Below are positions 34,409 through 47,814 of a DNA stretch of 64,000 nucleotides, in pieces. Each line of letters begins with the position of its first letter. The stretch's first letter is position 1. The notes under the pieces are model-generated. The model searched no databases. It saw only the letters and a program-made list of their open reading frames with translations, and was not told the DNA's origin. The translations under genes were made by a program, and so were the position numbers. Origin of the DNA: Zhengitettix transpicula (lineage: Eukaryota; Arthropoda; Insecta; Orthoptera; Tetrigidae); NCBI GenBank assembly GCA_037074705.1, contig CM073596.1:55580001-55644000 (forward strand), in the 5' to 3' direction.

Positions 34409-37400
34409 AAATATTTGCTTGTAAAAGAAATCACAAACAGTGAAAAAAAATATTCCTCCATTATTTTTTTTTCCCCACCCAGTGGTTCAGAATTTCTCTT
34501 CATGTTATTAATTACATCGGAGCTGACTTGAATGTTAACTCTCTGTTTTTCCCTCAAATATTTTCAGGATATCGTCGTATAAATGTTCATTTTTCTGTTC
34601 GTGTAAATATAATATAAGTAATTATTATGGTTTGAACGAAGTAATGGTAATAACGAAATTAAAATGTCACACGAGTTAACTTTTTTTTTTCCGTGCTCGT
34701 ATTACGCAGATTAAAGGAACGACTAATGAGTGAAAATTCTTACTTTTCCGAATTTTTTTTTATAACAACACAAATCAATAATATAAAATTTATTACCTAT
34801 GATAATTTAATTCTAAGAAATTTATAAACGCGTCAATGTTTTATCTTTTAACCCTATATTGGATTATCAACGAAAATGATTCTTCTGGTTACAGAGGAGT
34901 TAATGTATGTCTTAGCCAATTTCTCAATTCGATTATTCAGTTAACTCCCATTTTCTTATGTTAAATATATGCATAATAAATACCCTGAAATGTTAGATGT
35001 AACTTTAAAAAATAACGTGGAGCAAAGTCATTGATATATTCAAATGGCTGTAATGGTTTTCAAATAGGAATCGTTTTGTCTGTCAGCGAATCAGGGAAGA
35101 GAATTAAGCCTACGTTGCCACATCGTCTGTAACGAATGACACTATACACGTGAGACTACGTCACTCGAATTTGGTTCAACGACGTTTGGAGGATGGTTAA
35201 TTTTTTGTTTTCTCATTCAACAGTAGTAAAACACCCCAATTACATTCAAATGCATGTCAGCATAAAATTATTTAAAGCGAGATATTTAATTAATTAATCT
35301 TGAGGTGTGAGTAATTGAAAAATTTGGTTTTCTACCGTAATCAGTTAGTTATCAGCTCTAAGTGAATGTGGTCGGAGTTAGGTTAAATTTTATCCGATAT
35401 GAATGATAAATTTTGGTTAATTTTCAGTGAAACACTTTTTTAACAGTCTGGTGAGTGACGTAATTTCACCTCGCAGTACGTAGAAACCGCGCGCGCGCAA
35501 AAAAAAATTTTTTTTGATCGTGGTGTTTTAACCCTATTTCGATTAACGTAGACTGTTTGCCTGATTTTACAACATTTTCTCTTTCTTTGTTTTCCACCCA
35601 CACTCGTCGCCAACTCAGACTCTCCCCAACAAGTTAACCCTCCCCCCCCCCCCCGCCTTTTGCAATACTTGCTGATGGTGTCCAGCCAATGACGTTGTAA
35701 TGAGGCGCTTTATATTCACTAAATCAGCACAAATTTTCCAGCATACGCGATGCCGGATCGATTAGCTGGTTAATGTTTAATAACGCTTTCACAATCACTC
35801 CCTTCCTGCCCCCCTGCCCCCCCCCTCCGCTGTACCTTGTCACATGCACACGCGTCTCTTCTCTGTAACTCCCCCCCCCCCCCATATTATCGATATATCA
35901 CCTAGCTGGCGATTTCGCGCAATTAGTTTCCCCGAGGGTTAATGGAAAATCTAAATTACTTGCTAGCAGCCAAGAATAACAATAACCAGCGCGAAATTAG
36001 CAACACTCAGATATTTTTTTGCATGTTAAGCTGGACTAACCCTAACTCCCCCAAAACTCCTGTCCACTGCACTCCTTGTTTGCCTAATGGCGAGACAGGA
36101 AGAACACCCCCCAACACCTTTATCCAATGTGTGAATTGAATTTCCATTGTCTAACACCCCTACATTAATTGATTTCGTTGGTATACTGCAGAGCAAATTT
36201 AAATATAATTTTTTTAATAACACCACTTTCATAGTCATCAATTATTGAATATTTATTATAAAGATTTTTTTTTATCACGATCAGAGAGCTTTCGTCCGAT
36301 ATGGCCGGATCCATTGAACCACCAATTGACTGTTCATCTTCAGGGTGGAGCATTCATTCAGTGTCCGTGCTACAGACTTGGACCTTCTTGGTTTGTGTTG
36401 TAGAAAACAACGATTCCCTGACATTGCTGTGTGTTTTAATAATATTTTAAATTATTTGACCTGAAACGACTTCACAACGTCGGCGGTGTGTCCAGACACT
36501 CGCCGCCATTTGCTCATTGTCGGTTAAAGTGATACGCGTGCAGGTTAAAATATTCATCACAAAGCTTAGGGTGTTCCTTGCTGCTTCCCGTCCTCCTGCT
36601 GCAAAACACTTTCTGCAAAGGCAAGGTCGCTTCCATTAGCAAGCATTCCAACTCAGAACCCTCTGCCCTAATGAATAGTTAACAGGCGTAATTATTGCTT
36701 GCACAAGCTGCCTTGCCTTCGTTCCTCCGACGACCTGCTGCATAAAACTTGCACGTTTGATCATCAACGTTGCTGCCGCCATTAGGCCGGCGAAATTTGG
36801 TTAATTGTCGGTCATGTTTCGTTGCTGGGGGAGGGCGGGGGGGGGGGGGAACCGAAACTGGGCGAGACTTAATATGGTTATCGGAAGACGTTTGGTTAGT
36901 CAATAATAACGGCGCAGGCTCCACGAATTTCTGATAACTTGTTGACTCAAAAGAAGATGGTGCCGATAAAACGTATACAACTAATTTATTTTAAAGTCGC
37001 AGTAATAGATAATATTTTCCAAACAAGCATTGAATATTTAAGAAATTATGTTGGACATTCCGTCTGATAAATAAAATGCTTAGAAACTTAGAGAATGTTA
37101 AAACATTTTCCTGGAACGAATCAGTATTCCAAGCAATTCTCCCCCCCCCCTCCATCCCCCACCCCCAAAAATAATTCTAGACGATTTAAGTTCAACTCAA
37201 CACTATATTTCACCTAAAATTCATACCAAAATATTTTTTTCTTTTCAAATTCAAGTCTTTTTTTCTGATGTCTTGACTAGCAACATTTATTTTTTAAAGA
37301 ATTCAACAATATTTGATCCTATTGGAATCCCCAGCCTTTGGACTACATTTATTCTGCCAAATAAATTTATTCCGCATATTCCACTGTCCTCTTTTGTGTT

Positions 37401-38539
37401 TCGATTAATACCTCTATAAATAACTTTCCCAGTTTTTACTCCTACGACATTGACAATCCAAGACAAATCGAAATCGTAATTAAATTCTCAAACATTAGTA
37501 TTAAACAGAAATGTGCGTGACAAGTTTGCAACTCTTAAATATCACAGCAATGCATCGGTAAACGTTTTTATTAATAACACGATATTCTAAAAATGTATAT
37601 TTTTTTTACCCCAGGTAACTTTACCTTCCCGCTTAATGAATGTAATTTTGTTTCGGGGCAAGTTGCTTCAATCGCAAATTCTTGTCAGGGTCACCTACAG
37701 CCATTATTTTCAATTTCTCGGCTGAATAATTCTGCGTGGAAAAAAGAACGTTATCCCTAGAGGGACTAAAGATAATTAGTTTATTATTATTATATAAAAT
37801 TGTTTCAGTTAGGTTGGTAGCAAAGTCACTTTACGGAATGAAATACGTTCTACAGCGTTCAATTTTTACTTTTGAGTGGTTTATCTGAAAGCTAACTTCT
37901 CAACCCAAGGCGTGTTACAAAGGGATGGAGTTTTCAAGTATTTAAGACGGTGACGCAACACGTGGAAATCTTGAGGTGGGGCCTCGACGTAACCTGTAAA
38001 TATTGATAGGTTTGTTTCTTGGGGTGCCTCCAGCCCCTGCAGGCGCAATGTTCTTGCTGGGCGCAACACGAGGTGGTCAACAGTCGCTCTATTATTGATC
38101 AGCAGGTGGGAGGGCTCCGTCCGAGCCCCCATTCCTTAACTACAGGAAACTTCGTCTCCTGACCCTCTTTTTTTTTCCCTCCCCCAACCCTCGGAACACC
38201 TCAGCAAATACACACAAAAACACTGGAGGCTGCTAAACTATTCCACATTCAACGGGTAGGGCTCAAAGTAAACTTGCTAGTCGCGATGGAAACAAAACAT
38301 TCCAGCGTTCATTATTAATTTGGTAGAATACCCCCTGCTTCGCTACGGCGTTTCATAAATAGAAAAGTCACGTAAAAATAATAATTATAACGGTTGAAAC
38401 ATTCTTCCGAGCGTTAACTGTTAAAAGAATAATTAGCTAAAATGTTTCAAAATTATTTTTAAGTCTTTATGAATTTTTATATTTATAAAATAAGCCACCA
38501 TATACAATAAAATATTTCGGGAGAGATTGACCTACCAAA
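34409..38539. other. non-coding stretch with C and G tracts
   Basis: AT-rich DNA alternating with GC-balanced sections (about 35580-36140 and 36470-36930) that contain poly-C or poly-G runs of about 13 (35642-35654, 35871-35883, 36837-36849). Open frames here (35942-36139, 36679-36924, 37881-38132) have no recognised domains. No supportable gene. Confidence 0.5.
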
Positions 38540-38911
38540 ATTTATATTTTTTGTTATCTGCCAAATGTTTCTTAAAAACGTTATTCTAATCACTGTAATT
38601 GTTTTTTTTTCTTTTTTGTAGTTTTAAACTAAAATAAATTTTGCAAAATTTAGGATTAACCGAATTATCATCCTACCATGTGAATTATGTATATATTTAA
38701 AATTTGTATATACTATAACTATATTTAACCAACAAAAAATCTTATGATAAAAGTTTTCTCAAATAAATTTAAAAACAAAACTTGAACCTGATAAGGTCAC
38801 AAAATAAACGATGAAACGTTGTTAATTTAATTAATAAATAAACTTTTTTCTGACTTAAAATTGGCTGATTTTTATTTATGTATTACGTTTCTCAATAGTC
38901 AGAATATATAT
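38540..38911 (+). repeat. dispersed repeat B, longer copy
   Basis: Shares with 46887-47092 the opening TATATTTTTTGTTATCTGCC, the block CTGTAATTG...TTTTTGTAGTTTT, the hammerhead-like ACGATGAAACGTTGTTAATT (about 38808) and the tail ending CTCAATAGTCAGAAT. The 46.9 kb copy lacks about 150 bp of the middle. After the GAAACGT motif the sequence resembles the tails at about 5.0 kb and 58.86 kb (TTTTTTCTGACTT). Confidence 0.75.
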
Positions 38912-39803
38912 TACTTTAATATTTACTTTTAAGAAACGTTTGTACTTTGTTCATTGTCAATAATCGCTACGTTCAATTTTACATTCATCCAGTGTTTATG
39001 ATAATTTTAATAATATTTTAAGATGATTATTAAATTATCTTATTTATTCGGAGAGGATGAGCATAAGACGACATCGGATGCCCTTTTGAAAATCCCCTTT
39101 GAAAATTTCTTGTCGCGTTGGAATATAATGTGGGATATTTTGAAATCACTATTGGATACCTATTTTGGGGTTTTGAAGGAATGTGCTCTGAAAAAATCAA
39201 GACTCGCTCTAGAACACTCTTCCCAATTTTCTCTTCACTTAAACTTCTCTTTTCTTTACTTCAAGTGTTATTTTCTAAATACATTTTCAGTCACTGAGCA
39301 AGAGTGCTAAAGGCATTCCCGCACCCTAATACTTTCGTATCACCTATCCTTAATTCTCTCTTTCGCATTTCCGTTTTCCGGATAATCTATCCCATATATC
39401 AACTATGAGGTAATATTCATCTCATTGAATCGGTACGCTGTGACGTCATTTCAGTGCCGGAGCGTAATTTTTCTCAACATTCTTCCTACAATCAATCTGT
39501 AGTGTGTTTTTAGAGTATTTTCGTCCAATTAAGTCCCTACAACTCCGATTTTTCACCTTCAGGATTAAATTTTAAAACATATATCGTAAAGAAAAAAAAC
39601 TGTTTCAAATTTTACGTTTCTAGCTTTATCAGACCAGTCAGGCTTTATCAGACTTATTTTACGTAAATAACAATCAAGTAAATGCGTATATTTCAACCTA
39701 GTTTTTTTTATTTCATTTACCGGTTTTGACATTTAAACTTAATATTTTAAGGTACCACTAAAAATTAAAATTAAATTTTCTGATTTAAAAAGCCATGCAC
39801 AAA
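38912..39803. other. non-coding stretch
   Basis: An open frame at 39023-39310 has no recognised domain. GCTTTATCAGAC is repeated in tandem at about 39621-39652. TGACGTCA occurs at 39441-39448. Confidence 0.45.
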
Positions 39804-40022
39804 AGTCCTCAGGAGTAGTCAGTTTATTATAAAACTCACATAAAAGCACAGGAGTTTTCGCCTCTTTGAGCTATATTAATCAAACCAATCATTGAAATAA
39901 ATTTCCATTAAACATTTCTGTAATGAATCGTCTACATTTACCTAAAATTCGTTGCAACTCGTCGAAAATCTGACCTGTGCTTTGATGTGAGTTTTATAAG
40001 AAGTTGCTTTTTCCTGAGGACT
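39804..40022. mobile_element. 220-bp foldback element
   Basis: The left arm at 39804-39853 and right arm at 39972-40022 are inverted copies sharing AGTCCTCAGGA, TATAAAACTCACAT and AAAGCACAGG. The ~120-bp interior is AT-rich. No hammerhead-like core was recognised inside. This is probably a small MITE or foldback element. Confidence 0.75.
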
Positions 40023-41358
40023 TCGATGTTTATATATTACATTACCCTACAAGTCATAATTTTTTTAATTTTGAAAAAAATTAAATTTTGTAGATACGGA
40101 AACAGGCTACTTTGGATTAACAGCAGTGGAACTATCAGGTATATTTCAGAACGTGTCTCCGGGTGACGTATTTGAATTTACGTGCGGATGGAATGAAATA
40201 AAAGAAAATTTTGGAGGAAACCACAATTGAAGGCGATAGGATTATAGGCCATTGTTATTAAAAATTCATCCCACAGATTTTATTAGTGGAGGCAAATCAC
40301 GGAAGTTCTGCGCAAGTCTGTCCCGGTGTTAAAGGATGTCTCAATTAAAGGAGATATGACCGACTGGTTCTTTGGGGATCGGCAACATATCTTCGATCGC
40401 GGTAAACGCAACCGCGTCTGATTTTTTTTTTTTGGGGGGGGTGAGCAAGGAGAATCGATTTCTCATATAGACGATGCGTCCAACCGTACAGAGGCAAGAG
40501 GGGCGCCGATAACAAGAAATCTATTTATTTTTATGAGACCTAGAGGGGTGATTGGTTAAACGAAACTCAGCTCGGTCAGAAAAGGGGTGGTGGGGGGCTG
40601 TTTCGGTGTAAGGAAATAAATTCGTTATATCGGTGTACGGGAGCACAGGGGAGGTTCCACATACTGTGTGGCGGTGTGGAAATTTTTGGTCCTGAAGGAC
40701 GAAAACCGCCCCCGCCTACGTGGCGTGGCGTAAATGATCACGGAAATGAAGTGGAGGGGAATAGCTCCTAGACGGAAGGGCACGACATCAGATAACAGCT
40801 AGTTCTTAGCCCGGATATTACAAAAAAGAAAATAAAAGGGTAGCTTCACCTGTGAGTTATTCTAACTTTACGACGATCCTCCTCCCACTCTTGTTATCAA
40901 CGCGCGTGCATCGAGTGTGGATTCGTCTGCAGAGTTTAAACATCCCCGCTTCTTGGTCTCCTCTTATCTGGGAATCGTAAAATATTAACGGTTCCTCTTA
41001 TCTTCCGGAGAAAATCCCTGAAAATCAATTTTCCGACAAACCCCTACACTTCCCTGTACTAAAAGTCACCCCCTCATATTACATTTACTTTACCTCAGGA
41101 GTAAAATATAATTTTTTTCTTGCTAGAATGCTCCATTAATCAGTACATGGCTTTATATAACACGTTACGGACTCGTATTTTTATTTTAAAAATATGTATA
41201 ATATTATCTTATTAATACATAATCAAAACGGGCAACACGTCAGAAACAATTTAATGCAAAATAACAAAACGGTATTTCTTTTTTTTAAAACCACTTTACG
41301 TACAAGTTTTATATAAAAAATTTAACTGCGTGTGGAATGCTGAAACTTTTTTAAATTT
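40023..41358. other. non-coding stretch
   Basis: Includes a GC-balanced section at about 40100-41000 with a T10G8 tract near 40423-40441. No supportable gene. Confidence 0.5.
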
Positions 41359-42140
41359 CTCTCCAATTCCTTTTTATTAAAATTATAAAATATTACAGGA
41401 AATAAATTGTTCATCTCAAGACAAAATTTATTTTTTGACGTATCGCACGTGTTTTTCATTCTTTAATTCTACTGATATCAGATAAATACAACTATATTAC
41501 CTTATTAATTTTGCGAGTGCCATAAAAATAAAAATTACTATATATTAAATTCATTATTTGAGACGAAAAAAATTGAAGTATTTTTTTAATAGTAAAATTC
41601 ATAATTTTATCACTTAAATTAATTTTCCCCGTTTTTTTTTCAGTAACCTCCACTCCTTAATTTTGTGTCTGCATGAGTTATTATAAATGTCCTTTAAGAA
41701 GTCCCGCGTATAAGTATTTTCATGGATAAAGGTCGTTATTTCTATCGTGGTTAGATTTTTGAAATAGGGAAAATTGCACTTGAAATATCGTGCCTTAAAA
41801 CCGCAATTGGAACTGGATAATTCTGATCCATTTCAAAACAAACCTTGAATGTTTTCACTTAAAACTAATGAATTTCAGGTATCTCCGATGTTTTCGTCTT
41901 GTATCGAAGAAGGAAGAATTTCTTTAATTCTGATGGTGCAATAAATTTAATATGTACGTCATCAAATAAATTTTATTGGACTTTATTCAAGGCACTTTAG
42001 TTTCATTACTAAATACGAAATATTACCGATTTATTGTTCGGTAATATAATAAATGTTCAATCATATGTTGGGAAACTGCGAAGACTACATATAAATCTCA
42101 CGAGACTGTTTTGCAGAGGAAAAAATCACGTTATTAGCTA
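41359..42140 (+). repeat. dispersed repeat C, first copy (~0.78 kb)
   Basis: Highly similar, base for base, to 56974-57743 in the same orientation, from CTCTCCAATTC to TTATTAGCTA. Differences are small substitutions and indels, plus a replaced short stretch near 42013. It has no coding potential. It contains TCAGTAACCTCCACTCC and CGAAGAAGGAAGAATTT. The unit may be a non-autonomous transposon or a solo LTR, but I see no clear terminal inverted repeat or TG...CA ends. Confidence 0.85.
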
Positions 42141-43589
42141 GTATATATTTTTATTATAATAAACATTTATGGTTTATATTTTTATAATTAAATGTTTAAA
42201 TAAAAATTCGGTTTATATTTATATATAATTATCTAGTTTGAAATGCTAAAAATATGACACTGATATTAATCGTACAAAGGATGTTTATAAACTACAATTC
42301 TGGCTATTTCATATTATTTTTCAACTCTGAATAACAATTTTTAACCTTCTTTCTCTTATCAACGAGCCATAAAGTTAATTTTTGCTTTATAAAATATGAA
42401 TAAAATCTAATGCCGAGTTTGACTTTATGTTAAATAATTTATTAAATTGAGCGTAGTTAAGGAGCGTGTACCAAATTATTCTCGTATTTGTTGGCCAACT
42501 TCTGTTAAGATGCGTTGGGCGAATCGCAGCAGTCTAACCAATCTTATCGTTTCTCCCCGCCCCCCAGATAATAAAACCCGTCCTTCAACATAACGGGGGA
42601 AAATTCCCAGTTCCTCTATTAGCAGTTACAACGACCCCCACGCCACGGAGTAGGGTGGAATGTTTTTACAACTGTGTCCCCAAGATAATCATTCATCTGC
42701 CTTTAAGAACTTGTTTATTAACATTCGTAAACATGCAACCAAAGCTCCCTTGGGGTACAAAAAATAAATAAACTCGTACGGGAGTTACACCCTTAAAATC
42801 CACCCAGTGTGCATGCAGATTTATAGTTTGCTTGGTTGGGGAGGGAGGGGGGGGGGGTGTTCAGGCGTGTATGTGTGTGCGCGGGGAAAGGTAAGTTATA
42901 ACCCGGGTGATTCATATCACCTCACGGTCGGAGTGACCGAGGTAGGGGTTGAAATTTGTGACTTGTCGCGCTCATCAAGACAGGGGGGAAAGGCGGGGGT
43001 GCGGAAAATAAAAGCGGAATGGTGAATTTCTTGATGAACAACACGCAAAGTCACCCTTAAAAAAAGCGGTAGCCGCCACAGTTCCCATCCCCGTTTTTTC
43101 GCCACCCTAGTCACCATATTCTTATCGCTCCCACCTCATCTTCCCATTACATGAACGAAATAAGCCAGCGTGGGACTGACGTGAGGGTAATTATGACTGT
43201 GGTCACCAGTGTTACCAGCATTAGAACGAAAAAATAAAAATTCACGTGGATGATTGTTGTGCAGGATCGTGAATATTACGTATACGATAGCATAAAATAT
43301 CCCATGTATGCGTGACGATTCACACTAATAATTATATTATTTCTCAGTACGTAAATGTTAACTTAAAATTAGACTTAATAATTCTGCTTACCCTCTGTTG
43401 ACGAAATAGGGTACGCCTTTAAGTTAAAGGACTAATGTTATATATAACAAATATTTTCTTGTCTATAATATTATATTTAGGAATATACAATTAATTAATT
43501 CTAGGATGTAGCTTAGATATTTCACTGAGCACCACAACTTTAAATGCAATTTAATAAAATATACATTGCCTATGTTCAAAAAAAGGTAA
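42141..43589. other. non-coding stretch
   Basis: AT-rich, then a GC-balanced section at about 42480-43270 with a G11 tract (42847-42857). Short open frames there have no recognised domains. Confidence 0.5.
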
Positions 43590-43990
43590 TTACATAAATA
43601 AATAGCCAAAAAGAAGACAAAAGTAATGGATAAATAAACTAATAAAACGCTTGCAATTACGTTATGTGGTATTTATTTAGCACTGATTTTTTTCGTCTTT
43701 TTAACTATTTATTTATCTAATTAATTTAAATGTATTAGAGAAATTAACGACATTTAAAAATATAACATGACATTTTGTCCTCAATCTAGTGCTTCATCAG
43801 GAGTACAATGTATTTAAGAGTATTAAAAATAAATTCCACATAATTCTAAATTCTTCTATTAATATCAGCAAAATATTGGTGTTATATAAATACATTTTAT
43901 GTTGAATTTCCAACACATCCATTTCTCTCCTGATGAAGTTATAAATTTAGGACGAAACGTCGTGTTATTTAATTATTTATGTAACATTTG
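43590..43990. mobile_element. foldback element with divergent hammerhead-like cores
   Basis: The - strand motif at 43779-43804 reads CCTGATGAAG, spacer, GAGGACAAAATGTC. The + strand motif at 43929-43962 reads CCTGATGAAG, spacer, TAGGACGAAACGTCGTG. The two point away from each other. Both have the complete CTGATGA box, and the + copy has GAAAC, but stem II is poor in both. A hairpin relative of the 6219-6307 structure lies on its left side (43593-43621 with 43690-43722). Confidence 0.6.
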
Positions 43991-46886
43991 GCTGTTGTCT
44001 ATGATTAAAATGATGATATTATTAAGGAGCTTTATTTTGCCATATAGTCAAATCCAAGGAAACTCCTGTTGATAATACGCAATATAAATTATTGTGTCCT
44101 TAATACGTTTTGCAGGGATTTTGCGTATTAATAAAATGGCTTTAAGAGCGAATAAATTCATAAAAAGGTATAACGATCAAGGTTTGACGCAGAAAGCATC
44201 CCTGTATCTTAGACAACCAGGTATACATAAATGTTTCTCGGAGATGTATGTCTACAGGAGAATAGTACGCTGAAGAGTTTAAAATGCTGACAACTTGATA
44301 AACATAGATTTTACATCAAATTCAATTAATATTTTTCTACTATTAATATTAAATTTATTTGGCAACTAAGATCCGTATTATTAATTATTGGCGACAGTTT
44401 GATTAAGATTAATTATTTTAGGAATAAATATGTATTGATTAAATATAATAACAATTATATTGACAGTTTTCTTGCACATTGCATAATACAACGGAAATAT
44501 TTTTCATTTCTGACAGTACGTTGATGAAATTCGGGGTGTCCTCCGTGACAGTTTCTAAAATTTTTCACCTTTTTTTGAAAGCATTTACCCAACTTCCAGA
44601 CCATTCTTCCTGCAGAATTTAGTTTTTGTTTGACGGTAAAAATATGTCGAGTGGATACTGTTGACAATTTTGATTAGAAAAGGTTAATTTTCGAGGAATA
44701 TATTCTTGGTGAACCCTTCTAGAAATTTCAGTGGGGACATAATACAGGCTACATAAATCAGTGCTCTAATTGTATGGATCGTAATTAGTGCCACTGAGAG
44801 ATAAGATCGGAGAATATTAGTTATTTGACTCAAATATCACCAAATTTATAATATTGTGTATGTCTCAGGTTTGAATCGACGTGTGTAACTAAGTAACTTT
44901 GAGACATGCATGAGATGTAATGAAAAAATATATATATTTTTACTACTGGAGTAAAAAAGTTCACTAAATAAGATAAATTATTTTTTGTAGAAGTTAGAGA
45001 AAGGCTGTAAGACTAATTCAGCCAACTGTTGATTCTGAAACGAATATAAGATAACTAGGGATTATAATTGAGTACATCATCCTGCATACTAGTACGTATA
45101 TTCGTGGGGTTGAAAGTTTGTATGAATATTTTAAAATCTGTAGGATTTCACTAGGAAGACGAACTTAGTTTCAAGTCATATATTCTTTAAAACGCAAATA
45201 ATCGGTTGGCATTGACAATTCGAAGCTCGTAAGCCCTCGAAAGTTATCGCAAAGGTTTTCATGATTTCTTTTCCCCTCCCAGGGCTTCTCTACAAGACAA
45301 GACCGGAGGTCCTGGCTGTTATGTCTGTAGTCAGATATTTTTGGAACAGTCATGAAACTTGAGCGATCGGCCTGTAGAAGCAGAGTGACAAGCAGACAAG
45401 TCTGTAATTAATTTCCTCGGCGTCTCTTCGCGCACCTGATAACAGAATCACGTCAGTTTAAAAGGAGTTGGTTGGTTCCGGGGGCGGCGGAGGTGGTAGT
45501 AAGATTGAGCGATAGGGGTTGGGGAGGTGAGGTGAAGTGGGGAAGAAAACCGCAGAGTTGCCTCAACACCAGAATTATACCAAACAAAGTTCCCCGACAA
45601 AGCTTGGAAAACGCTTTCACTCAACTTCGGAAGTTTGTTGACACGAAACAATCTACAGTGCGTGGCGAATTAAACGTTGTTTAGTGTAGGTGCATGTTTA
45701 CGCTATCTATTCGCTAGAAATATTAAGATGTGTGCTAATAAATATATGGATGCAGAACATAAAAGGACGTACGTATATAAAGGAATTCTGTAATACCAAT
45801 GCTTCCTATTGATATGATGTAAATAACTTTATTTCAAGGAAAATATATCAAATTGATTCTACAATGAAAACGATAGTTCATGTTTCCGCATTATTTCATA
45901 GCTGGTGCTACAGTCGCGGTCATTGCGTATGAGAAACTCTACACTGTCAAATATGAGATTGGTAAATCAAAACAAGGTCATCCTAATCAGATCAAATCTC
46001 TATTAGTAGCAGATAAGACTCGAGTCGACTTACCCGGACTTTATATGACAACACTGCAGAAACACTCACCCGCCTAATTTCCTTGCCGTGACTATATTAT
46101 GCCGAGAATCATTAATTAAAATTAATTACCACCAATCAAAGTTTAAATTTTAACACTAAAATCGAAAACAAACGCATTGCGATTTTTCTTTCGTAATAAA
46201 TGCAATGCTTCATTAAGAAACTAATAAAATATATTTTCAACGTAAACTATTTGAAAGAAGAAATTATTCTATATATAACTTATTTAATATATTATACAGT
46301 ATTAATAAATCTGTTTGTGTTAAAATGTCTGCATTTGCCATACCTATATAAATTAAATCAGTATGAATAATTTTGACGAGGGTTCTCGTAATTTAATGTT
46401 CGTTTACTTTAGCCACCCTTAGTGGTTCGTGTTTCAAATAAATTGTATGTTCCATAAGCGATATTTAGACTAGTTGTAAAATATCCTAATAGGTAGATTT
46501 ATTGATATTATTTTAAGAGGAACGTGTTTTTATGTAGAAAGAAAGTATTTTTAATTAATTTAACCATATTATTATTTGTTCCGTTATCTACCAGGTTTGA
46601 TTCTTGAATTCCCTATGAGTAATGCTAAGAATACAATCAACATACGTTTCATTCAAAAACACAGTTGACTACGAGTGATTATAAATTTTTTAAAAAAACC
46701 TGTAAAGTAATTACATTTGTTTTCCATGTGACAAAAATATCTGACACGGAAAATAGTTTAATTGAAATAAATATTATACTTCCACATTTACAATGGATTA
46801 ATAATAAATACAGATTGCATACGTTTTACTTCAATTTGAAAAAGAAATAATAATAAATAAACATAAATCAAATATAAGTAATAATT
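43991..46886. other. non-coding stretch
   Basis: No gene supported. A GC-balanced section lies at about 45160-45690. An open frame of 65 codons at 45880-46077 has rather ordinary codon use (it includes KQGHPNQIKSLLVADKTRV) but no homologue that I recognise and no splice context. Confidence 0.45.
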
Positions 46887-47092
46887 TTTATATTTTTTGT
46901 TATCTGCCAAATTGTTTCTTAAAAATGTTATTATAATTATTGTAATTCTTTTGTTCTTTTTGTAGTTTTGAACTTGAACCAGGGGAGGTCGCAAATTAAT
47001 CATTGAAACGTTATTAATTTAATAAATTATTTTTTCTGAGTTAGAATTAGGTGATGTTTATTTACTTATTAGTTTTCTCAACAGTCAGAATA
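46887..47092 (+). repeat. dispersed repeat B, shorter copy
   Basis: Internally deleted relative of 38540-38911. It keeps both ends and the TCATTGAAACGTTATTAATT motif at about 46999-47018. Confidence 0.75.
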
Positions 47093-47750
47093 AATATTTC
47101 TATATATATATATATGTATATATATATAATTATAACTTGTGAAGTTATGAAGTGAAGAATTCAACACCAAATTAAAACAGGAAAAATTAATATTTTGGTT
47201 TTAAATTGTTGGGGGCTGTATAATTTATAATGTTTATTTTATCTTAAAAACAGTCTCATAATTTTTTAATTTATTTTTAAAAAATCTGTAGAAATTACAT
47301 ATTATTTCTATCATGTAGATACCTATTAAATTTTTTTTACAGCACTTTGTCTCTTATTTAAAATAGAGGACCTGTACCTTAATTAAAATTACGTATTTTA
47401 GACTGTCTCTACTGAATTGAATTAATGAATCAATTGATTTATTTATTGCCAAAAAACTGCAGTATAGAGGAATATTCAAGCGTCATGTAATAAAAAGTAC
47501 AGATAATACATAATTAAAATTCCATTTCAGGATTATATTGAAAAAATTAATTTAAAGGATTTTCCATTAACCATTTTTAATTGAGATTTTGAACACAGTT
47601 AATCCTATGGAATGGACATTCTTGGGTAATCTGTTAAACAGATCAATTGAGATCGAACGAAACCACTTTTTACTTAATCTTATGTAGAGTTAAAGTCTGT
47701 ACGTTTATGTAAATTACTCAATTCCTTTATTAATTTGGATGACTATATTG
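47093..47750. other. non-coding AT-rich stretch
   Basis: Contains a short interrupted TA array at 47100-47127. Nothing else recognised. Confidence 0.5.
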
Positions 47751-47814
47751 TTAAATATGAAGAATACCAGTATCCTTATCAATGTAAAAAGGATATTGGT
47801 ATTCTTCATATTAA
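47751..47814. repeat. strong short hairpin
   Basis: The left arm at 47751-47777 (TTAAATATGAAGAATACCAG onward) pairs with the right arm at 47789-47814 with one mismatch and one single-base bulge, leaving an 11-nt loop. The size is that of a microRNA-like precursor or a tiny foldback. No other copy was noticed in the window. Confidence 0.8.

Noticed and set aside
45880..46077. 65-codon frame with ordinary amino acid content
   Set aside because: No homologue or domain recognised and no flanking splice signals of note; could be chance or a transposon scrap.
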